From Acidovorax sp. GW101-3H11 (GTDB lineage: Bacteria; Pseudomonadota; Gammaproteobacteria; Burkholderiales; Burkholderiaceae_C): a DNA stretch of 40,902 nt. Under the pieces are notes generated by a model, which had not been told where the DNA came from, searched no databases, and saw only the letters and a list, made by a program, of their open reading frames with translations. The DNA lies in assembly GCF_001633105.1 (NCBI RefSeq), contig NZ_LUKZ01000001.1, positions 410,237 to 451,138 on the forward strand, in the 5' to 3' direction. Below, one piece after another: positions 16,605-24,868 of the stretch. The position numbers and the translations under genes were made by a program. The stretch's first letter is position 1. Each line of letters begins with the position of its first letter.

Positions 16605-17720
16605 ATGCAAACCACCGATGTCCTTGTGATTGGCGCTGGCATCGTCGGCGCCACCTGTGCCCATGCGCTGGCCCTGGCTGGGTTGTCGGTGCGCGTCATC
16701 GACGCGCGGCTGGGCGGGGCCACGGCAGCGGGCATGGGGCATCTGGTGGTGATGGATGACAACCCCGCCGAACTGGCGCTCAGCAAATCATCGCTGGACC
16801 TCTGGCACGCCTGGGCACCGCAGATGGATGCGGGCTGCGCCTTCACCGCCTGCGGCACGCTGTGGATCGCAACCAATGACGAAGAACTGCAGGCCGCGCA
16901 CACCAAACGTGCCACCCTGCAGGCGCAAGGCATTGCCTGCGACATGCTGGACGCCGCCGCGTTGGCCCGCGCTGAGCCCGCGCTGCGCCCCGGCCTGGCG
17001 GGCGCGCTCAAGGTGCAGGGCGACAGCGTGGTCTACGCCCCGCGCGCCGCGCAATGGCTGCTGGACCAGGCCGCAGCGCATGGGAACGTTGTTTTTGAAC
17101 AGGCCGAAGCCACGCAGATCGAGGGCCACACCGTCACCTTGCGCGATGGCAGCCAGCGCAGCGCAGGCGCCATCGTGCTGGCCAGCGGCATCCAGGCCCC
17201 GCAGCTGTGCCCCGGCCTGCCGCTGCGCCCCAAAAAGGGCCACCTCGTCATCACCGACCGCTACCCCGGCACCGTGCACCACCAACTGGTGGAGCTGGGC
17301 TACATCACCAGCGCGCACCACAGCGATGGCACCTCGGTGGCCTTCAACGTGCAGCCCCGGCCCACGGGGCAGTTGCTGATCGGCTCGTCGCGCGAGTTCG
17401 ACACCACCGACCCGGCTGTCAACCACGCCGTGCTGGCGCGCATGCTCCAACGCGCGCTGACGTACCTGCCCGGCCTGGCAGACCTGAACGCCGTCCGCAC
17501 CTGGACAGGGTTCCGTGCCGCCACGCCCGACAGCCTGCCCATCATCGGTCCGCACCCCACGCACCCCCACCTCTGGCTGGCCGTGGGCCACGAAGGCCTG
17601 GGCGTGACCACCGCGCCTGCCACGGCACAGTTGCTGGCGGCGCAGATCACCGGGGGCATGCCCCTGATCGACCCCAGCCCCTACGCAGCGCAGCGTTTTG
17701 ATTTGCAGGTCGCGGCATGA
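16605..17720 (+). CDS. D-hydroxyproline dehydrogenase, FAD (DadA/glycine oxidase-like) subunit
   Basis: A 371-residue flavoprotein of the DAO family. The FAD motif VLVIGAGIVGATCAHALALAG lies at residues 6-26, and the C-terminal FAD contact at TGFRAATPDSLPIIGPH and GHEGLGVTTAPATAQL. The ATG at 16605 is chosen because it is adjacent to the FAD motif; the frame is open upstream but would overlap the epimerase. It is expected to oxidise cis-4-hydroxy-D-proline to pyrroline-4-hydroxy-2-carboxylate and pass electrons to the partner subunits. The stop overlaps the next start (ATGA), as in other heteromeric dye-linked amino-acid dehydrogenases. Confidence 0.88.
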   Translation: MQTTDVLVIGAGIVGATCAHALALAGLSVRVIDARLGGATAAGMGHLVVMDDNPAELALSKSSLDLWHAWAPQMDAGCAFTACGTLWIATNDEELQAAHTKRATLQAQGIACDMLDAAALARAEPALRPGLAGALKVQGDSVVYAPRAAQWLLDQAAAHGNVVFEQAEATQIEGHTVTLRDGSQRSAGAIVLASGIQAPQLCPGLPLRPKKGHLVITDRYPGTVHHQLVELGYITSAHHSDGTSVAFNVQPRPTGQLLIGSSREFDTTDPAVNHAVLARMLQRALTYLPGLADLNAVRTWTGFRAATPDSLPIIGPHPTHPHLWLAVGHEGLGVTTAPATAQLLAAQITGGMPLIDPSPYAAQRFDLQVAA

Positions 17721-18013
17721 CATCCACCCCCAACACCCCGCGCACCGTGCAGATCGCCGTGAACGGCGTCCCTAGGCAGGTGCCAGCGGGCACTAGTGTG
17801 GCCGCCGCGCTGGCGCAGCAACCGCCGGGCACCACCCGCACCTCCGTCACCGGCCAATTGCGCGCGCCGCTGTGTGGCATGGGCGTGTGCCACGAATGCC
17901 GCGTGCGCATCCAGGGCCGCATCCACCTGGCCTGCCAGACGGTGTGCGCCGAGGGCATGGCCATCGACACCGATGCAGGCACCGCCCCCGGGAGCGCCAT
18001 GCCATGCCCCTGA
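17717..18013 (+). CDS. D-hydroxyproline dehydrogenase, small [2Fe-2S] subunit
   Basis: A 98-residue protein with a plant-type ferredoxin fold. The cluster ligands C53, C58, C61 and C73 (LCGMGVCHECR...ACQ) have the spacing CX4CX2CX11C. It resembles HcnA and the small subunits of heteromeric proline/hydroxyproline dehydrogenases. It overlaps the FAD subunit gene by 4 bases and the large subunit gene by 10 bases, so the three subunits are translationally coupled. The role is electron transfer between the two flavin-containing subunits. Confidence 0.9.
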   Translation: MTSTPNTPRTVQIAVNGVPRQVPAGTSVAAALAQQPPGTTRTSVTGQLRAPLCGMGVCHECRVRIQGRIHLACQTVCAEGMAIDTDAGTAPGSAMPCP

Positions 18014-19344
18014 ACCGCACCACCCCCATGCACGAACGCTGCGACATCCTCATCGTCGGCGCGGGCCCGGCGGGCATGGCCGCAGCCCTGGCCGCCGCAC
18101 CCAGCGGTGCGGCCATCACCGTGGTGGACGACAACCCCCACCCCGGCGGGCAGATCTGGCGCGATGGCCCACAGGTGGCCCTGCCGCCACTGGCGCAGCA
18201 GCACCGCGCGGCCCTGGCCCAGCACGCCAACATCCGCGTGTTGACCGGCACCCGGGTGGTGGGCCTGGGCGCATGCCAACCCACCGACAAGGCCCCCGCC
18301 CTGCTGCTGGAAGACGCCGACCGGGGCTGGACCCAGCACAGCCACCGCATCGCGCTGTGCACCGGCGCGCGCGAGCTGCTGCTGCCCTTCCCCGGCTGGA
18401 CCTTGCCCGGCGTAACGGGCGCGGGTGCGCTGCAGGCCCTCATCAAGGCGGGGCTGGACGTGCGTGGCCAGCGCATCGTGATCGCGGGCACCGGCCCGCT
18501 GCTGCTGGCGGCCGCCGCCACCGCCACGCAAGCGGGCGCCACCGTGGTGCGCATTGCCGAGCAGGCCTCCTGGGCCGCACTGGCGGGCTTTGCGGCGCAG
18601 CTGCCGCGCTGGCCTGCCAAGGCGCTGCAGGCCCTCACGCTGCTAAATACTGGTTTGCGTGCCAACACCCATGTGCTGGAGGCACAAGGCACCACCCAGG
18701 TGCAGTCCGTGCGGCTGCGCAAGGGCACGCACGCAGAAGAAACCATCGCCTGCGACCGCGTGGCCTGCGGCTTTGGCCTGGTGCCCAACACCCAGCTGGG
18801 CCAGTTGCTCGGTTGCGCGCTGGGCGGGCCGCTGAGCGATGGCCTGGGCCTGGCGGTGGATGCGCAGATGCGCACCACGGTGGCAGGCGTGTTGGCTGCC
18901 GGTGAAAACACGGGTTTTGGCGGCAGCGAACGTGCCCTGGTGCAGGGCGCGATTGCAGGCCATGTCGCAGCAGGCCACGTGCAGCAGGCCCAGGCATTGC
19001 GCGCACAGCTTGCGCGCTGGGAAGGTTTTGCCCAGGCGCTGCAGACCTCGTTTGTGCTGAACGACCAGCTCAAGGCCCTGCCCCGCCCCGACACCCTGGT
19101 GTGCCGTTGCGAAGACGTGGCCTATGCCGACCTGGCCCCGCGCCAGGGCTGGATCGACGCCAAGCTGCACACCCGCTGCGGCATGGGCGCCTGCCAGGGG
19201 CGCATTTGCGGTGCAGCCACGCAGCACCTGTTCGGCTGGGCACCTGCCGCGCCCCGGCACCTGCTGGCCCCCGCACGCATCGCCAGCCTGGCCGCCTGTG
19301 GCGGGCCCACGCCGGAAGCCCCCGGCGCAGCGCCGCCTGCCTGA
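18004..19344 (+). CDS. D-hydroxyproline dehydrogenase, FAD/NAD(P)-binding subunit with C-terminal [2Fe-2S] domain
   Basis: A 446-residue HcnB-like flavoprotein. It has two dinucleotide-binding sites (ILIVGAGPAGMAAALAAA near the N-terminus and IVIAGTGPLLLAAAAT near the middle). The C-terminal BFD-like motif is LVCRCEDV...CGMGACQGRICG, which should bind a further [2Fe-2S] cluster. The start is the ATG at 18004, overlapping the small subunit; another ATG eight codons later (18028) is equally near the FAD motif. With its two partners it should form a multi-subunit dehydrogenase that passes electrons towards the respiratory chain or another acceptor. The C-terminal tail after the cluster is Ala/Pro-rich. 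Confidence 0.88.
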   Translation: MPLNRTTPMHERCDILIVGAGPAGMAAALAAAPSGAAITVVDDNPHPGGQIWRDGPQVALPPLAQQHRAALAQHANIRVLTGTRVVGLGACQPTDKAPALLLEDADRGWTQHSHRIALCTGARELLLPFPGWTLPGVTGAGALQALIKAGLDVRGQRIVIAGTGPLLLAAAATATQAGATVVRIAEQASWAALAGFAAQLPRWPAKALQALTLLNTGLRANTHVLEAQGTTQVQSVRLRKGTHAEETIACDRVACGFGLVPNTQLGQLLGCALGGPLSDGLGLAVDAQMRTTVAGVLAAGENTGFGGSERALVQGAIAGHVAAGHVQQAQALRAQLARWEGFAQALQTSFVLNDQLKALPRPDTLVCRCEDVAYADLAPRQGWIDAKLHTRCGMGACQGRICGAATQHLFGWAPAAPRHLLAPARIASLAACGGPTPEAPGAAPPA

Positions 19345-19407
19345 CCCGCAGCCTTTTCTCCAGCCCCGCAGCGCGACGCCCCTGCCCAGCACCAACAGGC
19401 ATTCATC

Positions 19408-19437
19408 TTGCTTTCAAATATATCTATCAGATATTAA
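19408..19437 (+). promoter_or_regulatory. Second copy of the operator-like element, before the TRAP genes
   Basis: The 148-bp gap after the dehydrogenase genes holds TTGCTT (19408-19413) with a weaker -10 (GATATT, 19430-19435). It also has TTTCAAATAT (19412-19421), identical to the element before the deaminase gene, and a perfect palindrome ATATCT-ATC-AGATAT (19420-19434). It indicates an internal promoter for the TRAP genes under the same regulator. Confidence 0.6.
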
Positions 19438-19492
19438 AAATCCAGCATTACCAAGCCGCCTGCCCAACCCCCTCCACCCCGCGCACCGCACC

Positions 19493-20128
19493 ATGCCTTC
19501 ACCCCACAGCCCCGCCCCACCACCCGCTGCCACGCCGCGTGCCCCTGTTCGCTGGGTGCTGGCGCTGTCCTCACACATCCTGCGCACCGAGCGGCAGGTG
19601 CTCACCGGCCTGATGACCTTGCTGGTGCTGCTCATCCTGCTCAACGTGGTCACGCGCTACACCGGCATGCCCATCTACTGGGTGGACGAGGCGGCGGTCT
19701 ACACCGTGGTGTGGCTGACCTTTGTGGGCGCCTCGGTCATGACGCGGCTGCGCATGGACTTTGCTGTGACCATGCTGACCGACCACCTCGGCGCGCGGGG
19801 TGCCCAGGCGTTCAAGGTGGTGGCCACCTTGGGCGTGCTGCTGTTTGGCCTGGCCATGCTGGTGATGTGCTGGGTGTGGATGGACCCCATCGGCATTGCG
19901 CGCTACGGCTTTGATGCCAAGGAGTTTGCGGCCGAGAGCTTCAACTTCCTCTACACCGAGCGCACCCAGACGCTGAACTGGCCCACCTGGGTGCTGCAGC
20001 TGATCCTGCCGATTTTCTCGGCCACCTTCAGCGTGCATGCGCTGGCCAACCTGCTCGAAGACATGGGTGCCGCAGAGCGCGTGCAGCACGCGGGCTTTGA
20101 CGTGGTCAACGCCGACGCCGTGAACTGA
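19493..20128 (+). CDS. TRAP transporter small permease (DctQ-like)
   Basis: A 211-residue membrane protein with four hydrophobic segments. It contains the DctQ pattern LLVLLILLNVVTRYTG...WVDEAAVYTVVWLTFVGASVMTRLRMDF. The frame is open far upstream; the ATG at 19493 was chosen because upstream sequence is out of family and overlaps the previous gene. An extra hydrophilic stretch between the third and fourth helices makes it longer than most DctQ proteins (about 170 residues). It is the first of three TRAP genes in the order small permease, large permease, binding protein. Confidence 0.87.
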   Translation: MPSPHSPAPPPAATPRAPVRWVLALSSHILRTERQVLTGLMTLLVLLILLNVVTRYTGMPIYWVDEAAVYTVVWLTFVGASVMTRLRMDFAVTMLTDHLGARGAQAFKVVATLGVLLFGLAMLVMCWVWMDPIGIARYGFDAKEFAAESFNFLYTERTQTLNWPTWVLQLILPIFSATFSVHALANLLEDMGAAERVQHAGFDVVNADAVN

Positions 20129-20173
20129 ACGCCCCCGCGCCCCTCCGCACATCCACCCCACCCGAGCCCGACC

Positions 20174-21439
20174 ATGATCACCACCCTGTTCTTCCTCGCC
20201 GCCTTGATGGTGGGTGTGCCCATCGGCGTGTGCCTGTGCCTGTCGGGCGCGGTGTACATCCTCAGCATCGGCAGCCCGGTGCTGTTCCAGTCCTTCCCCA
20301 TGCAGATGTTCGGCGGGGTAGACAGCTATGGCCTCATCGCCATTCCGCTGTTCATCCTGATCGGCGAGATCATGAACAGCGGCGGCATCACGCGGCGGCT
20401 GGTGGACCTGTCGATGGCCTTCATCGGCTCGGTCAAAGGCGGGCTGGCCTACGTCAACATCCTGGCCAACATGCTGGTGTCGTCCATCATTGGCTCGGCC
20501 ACCGCACAGGTGGCCATCATGTCGCAGGTCATGGTGCCCGAGATGGAGAAACAGGGCTACGACAAGACCTTTGCGGCGGGCCTCACGGTGTATGGCGGCA
20601 TGCTGGGGCCCATCATCCCGCCCTCGGTGATGTTTGTGGTCTACAGCGTGCTGGCCCAGGTGGCCGTGGGCGACATGCTGATTGCAGGCATCCTGCCCGG
20701 CGTGCTGCTCACGCTGCTGTTCTTTGTGGTGATCGCACTCATGGGTTTTGTCTACAACTACCCGCGCAGCGAAAAGCGCACGCTGGCCCAGCGCGCGCGC
20801 ACCGTGGTGCAGGCCAGCCCCACGCTGCTGATCCCCATCATCATCGTCGGCTCCATCCTGAGCGGCCTGGCCAACCCCACCGAATCGGCTGCGGTGGGCG
20901 CACTGGCCTCGGCGCTGGTGGGCCGGTATGTGACCAAGGAGTTCCGCTTCAGTGCCATGCCCGCCATCCTGCTGCGCTCGGCCATCTACTCGGCCATCGT
21001 GCTGTTTCTGGTGGCGGCGGCTGCGGTGTTCTCTTGGCTGCTGATCTACGGCAAGGTGCCGCAAATGGTGGCCGCGTGGGTGCAGACGGTGGCGCATGAC
21101 CCGGTCACCTTCCTGCTGCTCACCAACGTCATCCTGCTGGTCATCGGCACTGTGATCGACGGCATCCCGGGTCTCATCATGACCGCGCCCATCCTGCTGC
21201 CGATTGCCACCGAGGTCTATCACATCGACCCGCGCCACTTTGGCGTGGTGATCGTCGTCAACCTGGTGCTGGGGCTGATGACCCCACCCGTGGGCCTGAG
21301 CTTCTTTGTCGCATCGGCCGTCACCGGGGCCAAGCCCGGAAAGATGTTCATCGTCACCTTGCCGTTTTTCATCATCAGCTGCGTGGCGCTGGTGATGTTG
21401 TCGCTGTTCCCCAGCCTGTCGCTCGGTTTGCTCAAGTAG
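20174..21439 (+). CDS. TRAP transporter large permease (DctM-like)
   Basis: A 421-residue protein of about 12 membrane helices. It shows the DctM family's glycine- and proline-rich motifs, such as FILIGEIMNSGGITRRLVDL, NMLVSSIIGSATAQVAIMSQ and GPIIPPSVMFVVYSVLAQV. It is the sodium-coupled transport subunit. It follows the small permease by 45 bp and precedes the binding protein by 60 bp. The location in the hydroxyproline locus suggests the substrate is hydroxyproline or a close derivative (inference). Confidence 0.93.
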   Translation: MITTLFFLAALMVGVPIGVCLCLSGAVYILSIGSPVLFQSFPMQMFGGVDSYGLIAIPLFILIGEIMNSGGITRRLVDLSMAFIGSVKGGLAYVNILANMLVSSIIGSATAQVAIMSQVMVPEMEKQGYDKTFAAGLTVYGGMLGPIIPPSVMFVVYSVLAQVAVGDMLIAGILPGVLLTLLFFVVIALMGFVYNYPRSEKRTLAQRARTVVQASPTLLIPIIIVGSILSGLANPTESAAVGALASALVGRYVTKEFRFSAMPAILLRSAIYSAIVLFLVAAAAVFSWLLIYGKVPQMVAAWVQTVAHDPVTFLLLTNVILLVIGTVIDGIPGLIMTAPILLPIATEVYHIDPRHFGVVIVVNLVLGLMTPPVGLSFFVASAVTGAKPGKMFIVTLPFFIISCVALVMLSLFPSLSLGLLK

Positions 21440-21499
21440 CAGGGCATGCCGTTCAACAGATCCGTCCCCCTCCCAACGTTCTTTCACACGGAGTTCACC

Positions 21500-22522
21500 A
21501 TGACGACCCAGCCTGCCCGCCCAGTCTCCCGCCGCCACTTCATCCAGCGCCACGCCGTGGCCGCAGCCGCCGTCACAGGGCTGGGTTTTCCAGCCCTGGT
21601 GCGTGCGGCAGATGCCAAGGAGTTTCGCCTGGGCCTGATCACGCCCGCAGGCCATTCGTGGAACCGCGCCGCGCTGCAGTTTGGCGAGACGCTGAAGAAG
21701 GAAACCGATGGCCGTCTGAGCGTCACCGTCTTCCACTCGGGCCAGCTGGGCAACGAGGCGGCGATGATGCAGCAGCTGCAGTCCGGCGCGCTCGACATGG
21801 GCTGGATCCAGGCGGCCGAGCTGGGCTCGCGCGTGTCGAGCATCGCGGCCATCAATGCGCCCTACCTGGTGCGCTCCACGCCCGCCGTGGCCAAGCTGGT
21901 CAAACACCCCGCCGCCACCAAGCTGCTGGAAGTACTGCCGCGCGAGACCGGCACCATCGGCCTGGGCTGGGGCATCACTGGCATGCGCGCCGTGTTCTCC
22001 ACCAAGGACATCAACCTGCCCACCGACATCAAGGGCATGAAGCTGCGCATCAACCCCACGCCCGTGTACCGCGACTTTTATCAAATGCTGGGCGCCGCGC
22101 CCACACCCATCCCCACGCCGCAGGTGTTCGATGCGATGAGCAACGGCCAGGTGGATGGACTGGAGGCCGACATCGAGTTCTCGTGGAACCAGCGCTTCGA
22201 CAAGGTCGCCAAGACGCTGCTGCAGATGAATGCGCTGTTCATGCCGTTTGCCCCCCTGGTGTCGGGCCGCATCTGGCAAGGGCTGGACGCCAAGGACAAG
22301 GACATCATCCGCAAGCTGGTGGCGCAGTCGCTCGACGCGCAGATCAACGACATCGTGACCACCGAGGCCGGGCTGATCGAGAAGTTCAAGGGCACGTCCA
22401 TCGCGTTCAAGACAGCAGCCGCCTTCAACCCCGACAGCACGATCCAGGAGTTCGACAAGCTGTGGCTGCCCAAGGCACCGCAGATTGCCGAGCTGCGCAA
22501 GGCGGGCGCCAGCCTCGGCTGA
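21500..22522 (+). CDS. TRAP transporter substrate-binding protein (DctP family, Tat signal)
   Basis: A 340-residue periplasmic protein. The signal peptide has a twin-arginine motif (SRRHFIQ) followed by a hydrophobic stretch and ALVRAADA, so export by Tat is likely. DctP features include FHSGQLGNEAAMMQQLQSG and the ligand arginine in GMKLRINPTPVYRDFY. The ATG at 21500 follows ACGGAG; an ATG at 21446 is in frame but would destroy the signal peptide. A Tat signal suggests folding before export. It delivers ligand to the adjacent permease pair. Confidence 0.92.
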   Translation: MTTQPARPVSRRHFIQRHAVAAAAVTGLGFPALVRAADAKEFRLGLITPAGHSWNRAALQFGETLKKETDGRLSVTVFHSGQLGNEAAMMQQLQSGALDMGWIQAAELGSRVSSIAAINAPYLVRSTPAVAKLVKHPAATKLLEVLPRETGTIGLGWGITGMRAVFSTKDINLPTDIKGMKLRINPTPVYRDFYQMLGAAPTPIPTPQVFDAMSNGQVDGLEADIEFSWNQRFDKVAKTLLQMNALFMPFAPLVSGRIWQGLDAKDKDIIRKLVAQSLDAQINDIVTTEAGLIEKFKGTSIAFKTAAAFNPDSTIQEFDKLWLPKAPQIAELRKAGASLG

Positions 22523-22532
22523 AGTTGAGGGA

Positions 22533-22562
22533 GTCGCGAACCACTAAGATGCGGTCCGCGAC
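22533..22562. promoter_or_regulatory. Inverted repeat between the TRAP operon and the GntR gene
   Basis: GTCGCGAACC (22533-22542) pairs with GGTCCGCGAC (22553-22562) over 10 bp with one mismatch and a 10-base loop. It lies between the binding-protein stop and the GntR start. No T-run follows, so it is either an operator for the regulator or a weak terminator. It does not resemble the AT-rich element at 13381 and 19408. Confidence 0.5.
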
Positions 22563-22589
22563 CCCACCCCAGCCCCAACCCAGCCCCCC

Positions 22590-23264
22590 ATGACCACCCG
22601 CAGTGCTTCCCCCCAGCGAGACCCCGCGCCCAAACGGCGCGCGGCCGACGTGGCCTATGACGCCATTGAGGCCATGATCTCCACCCTGCAGCTGCAACCC
22701 GGCTCGCCCGTGGTGGAGGCCGAGATTGTGGAAAGCACGGGCCTCGGTCGCACCCCCGTGCGCGAGGCGCTTCTGCGCATGGTCTCCATTGGGCTGATTG
22801 CGCAGCAGCCCCGGCGCGGGCTGCTGGTGTCGCACATCGATCTGGCCGACCACCTGGACGTGATCCAGACCCGCCGTGTGCTGGAGCGCCTGATCGCGTC
22901 GTGTGCCGCGCGCCGCGCCACAGCGCCGCAGCGACAGGCCATCGTGCAGTGCGCCGAGAAGATGGTGGAAGCCGCCGCACGCGGCCACCTGGACGACTAC
23001 ATGCAGGCCGACCACGCACTGGACGTGGTGGTGCACCAGGCCAGCCAGAACCACTCGGCCGTCAAATGTGTGCAGCCGCTCATCGTGCAGTGCCGCCGCT
23101 TCTGGTATGCCTACCAGCACGAGGGCGAGGTGTCGGAAGGCGCCCGCGCCCACCTGCAGCTGGCCCAGGGCATTGCCAGCGGCGACGAAGCCCAGGCCAT
23201 GGCCGGGGCCGAGCAGTTGATGGAGTACCTGGAGCGGTTCGCGCGGCGCATCATTGACCGCTGA
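22590..23264 (+). CDS. GntR family (FCD subfamily) transcriptional regulator
   Basis: A 224-residue regulator. The N-terminal winged helix is clear (VVEAEIVESTGLGRTPVREALLRMVSIGLIAQQPRRGLLV, about residues 43-82). The C-terminal all-helical FCD domain has likely metal/ligand residues in QADHALDVVVHQAS, and a later histidine in GARAHLQLAQGI. FCD regulators usually respond to small organic acids and repress catabolic operons. It is the last gene of the hydroxyproline/TRAP locus and the natural candidate for binding the two AT-rich promoter elements. No strong ribosome site precedes the ATG. Confidence 0.9.
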   Translation: MTTRSASPQRDPAPKRRAADVAYDAIEAMISTLQLQPGSPVVEAEIVESTGLGRTPVREALLRMVSIGLIAQQPRRGLLVSHIDLADHLDVIQTRRVLERLIASCAARRATAPQRQAIVQCAEKMVEAAARGHLDDYMQADHALDVVVHQASQNHSAVKCVQPLIVQCRRFWYAYQHEGEVSEGARAHLQLAQGIASGDEAQAMAGAEQLMEYLERFARRIIDR

Positions 23265-23308
23265 GGCGCCCAGGCAGCCGGGCCGCCGGGCGTTCGCGCC
23301 GCGCGGCC

Positions 23309-23376
23309 TGATTGCTATATTATTTATAGCAACAAAGGCATACCCAGAGCGCGGTAACGGCCTGAAAACCTTCAAA
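23309..23376. repeat. Dispersed Comamonadaceae-type repeat, copy 2 (intergenic)
   Basis: Lies between the convergent GntR and MocR genes. The core hairpin TTGCTATA (23312-23319) / TATAGCAA (23325-23332) is perfect with a 5-base loop. Its complement aligns with the gluQ copy along about 65 bases. Standing between convergent genes, the hairpin could also act as a two-way terminator. Confidence 0.7.
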
Positions 23377-23387
23377 AAAATCGCCCA

Positions 23388-24806
23388 TCACTCCGCCACC
23401 TGCTGCCCCAGCAGGATGCGCTGCTCCAGAAAGCGCCACAGCCGCTCGTCCTGGCTGAACGACACGTTGAAGCGCAGCCAGCCCGTGGGGCGCGGCTCCA
23501 CCAGAAACAGCTGGCCGGGGCCGAGCATGATGCCCGCGCCCGTGGCTTCTTTCGACAGCTCGGCGCTGTCGGGCAGATCAGGGTGGCGCGCCCACAGGTA
23601 CATGCCCGCCTCGGGCTCGTGAAACAGCTCAAACCCCAGGTTCAGCAGCCGCCTGCCCACCGCGCGGTGCGCCTCGGCCAGGCGCTCGCGCAATGATTTG
23701 AGGTGCTTGCGCCAGCGGCCATCAGTCACCACACCAAAGGTGATGCGCTCGGTGATCTCGGAGGACGTCAGGCCCGAGATCATCTTGAGCTGCACCAGCT
23801 CATCCAGCAGGTCGCGCCGCGCTGCCACAAAGCCCGTGCGCAGGTTGGGCGAGATGGTTTTTGAAAAACTGCCGATGTAGACCACGCGGCTCAGCTGGTC
23901 CAGGCTGGCGAGCGAGGGGCGCACAGTCGAATCCATGTCGGCGTAGATGTCGTTCTCCACCAGCACAAAACCATGTTGCTCGGCCAGTTGCAGCAGGCGG
24001 TGCAGGTGCGCGACCGACGCCATCGAGCAGGTGGGGCTTTGCAGACGCGGCTGGGTGAAGAACACCGTGGGCCGGTGCGCGGCCAGCAGGGCCTCCAGCG
24101 CGGGCAGGTCGTAGCCCGTGGCGGTGCGCGGTACACCCACCACCTGCGCGCCCGCAAAGCGCAGCATGAAGTGCAGGTTGGGGTAGCCGGGGTCGTCCAC
24201 CAGCACCACGTCGCCGGGCTTGACCAGGCGGCGCGCCACCAGGTCCAGCGCCTGGCTGGAGCCCTGGGTCAGCAGCACCTGCTCGGCATCCACCGCCAGG
24301 TGGTGCTCGGCCAGCGACTCGGCCACCACCATGCGCAGGGCCATGTGGCCGTGCGGCAGGCCATAGCCGTCCAGCTCAGGCCCGTCGGACGACAGCTGGC
24401 GCATGCTGCGCTTGACCGCATCGCCAAACAGCCAGTCGTGCGGCAGCCAGCCGCAGCCCGGTTTCATGGGCAGGTTGCGGTTTTCAAAAATTTGTTTGAG
24501 GTACCAGCGCGCATCAAAACGGGGCACCGGCCGTGCTGGCGCACCAGCCCCGGGCGCCACGCCTTCGTCGCCCCGCCGCTTCACAAAAAAGCCCGCATTG
24601 GCGCGCGACACCAGCCAGCCCTGCGCCACCAGGCGGTCGTAGGCCTCCACAACAGTGAACACGCTCACGCCGTGCGCAGCGGCAAAAGCGCGGATGGACG
24701 GGAGCTTGCTGCCGGGTTTGAGCACCTGCCCAACGATCAGGCCCCGCAGCCCATCAACGATCTGGCTGACCAGCGGTGTCTGCAGGTCCGGGCTGAGAGT
24801 GAGCAT
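23388..24806 (-). CDS. MocR/GabR-type PLP-dependent transcriptional regulator
   Basis: A 472-residue fusion of a GntR winged helix (residues 1-75, PLVSQIVDGLRGLIVG...KLPSIRAFAAAHGVSVFTVVEAYDRL) with a fold-type I aminotransferase domain. The PLP-binding lysine is in YIGSFSKTISPNLRTG, and SPTCSMASVAHLHRLLQLAEQHGFVLVENDIYADMD is the cofactor-contact region. It is divergent from gabT, as in the GabR systems where the PLP domain senses GABA and activates gabTD. The start is taken as the ATG at 24806; a GTG at 24851 is in frame. No good ribosome site is seen before the ATG. GabR identity is an inference from position. Confidence 0.87.
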   Translation of the reverse strand: MLTLSPDLQTPLVSQIVDGLRGLIVGQVLKPGSKLPSIRAFAAAHGVSVFTVVEAYDRLVAQGWLVSRANAGFFVKRRGDEGVAPGAGAPARPVPRFDARWYLKQIFENRNLPMKPGCGWLPHDWLFGDAVKRSMRQLSSDGPELDGYGLPHGHMALRMVVAESLAEHHLAVDAEQVLLTQGSSQALDLVARRLVKPGDVVLVDDPGYPNLHFMLRFAGAQVVGVPRTATGYDLPALEALLAAHRPTVFFTQPRLQSPTCSMASVAHLHRLLQLAEQHGFVLVENDIYADMDSTVRPSLASLDQLSRVVYIGSFSKTISPNLRTGFVAARRDLLDELVQLKMISGLTSSEITERITFGVVTDGRWRKHLKSLRERLAEAHRAVGRRLLNLGFELFHEPEAGMYLWARHPDLPDSAELSKEATGAGIMLGPGQLFLVEPRPTGWLRFNVSFSQDERLWRFLEQRILLGQQVAE

Positions 24807-24868
24807 CAGGAGGGAGAAAAAGGAGGCGAATTGTGCACCGGCTTGGCGCACACCAAATCAGGGATTGC

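Noticed and set aside
19571..22279. Long minus-strand open frame opposite the TRAP genes, rich in His, Gln and Asp.
   Set aside because: The TRAP genes have clear family motifs; the opposite frame has the biased composition typical of antisense to hydrophobic genes.
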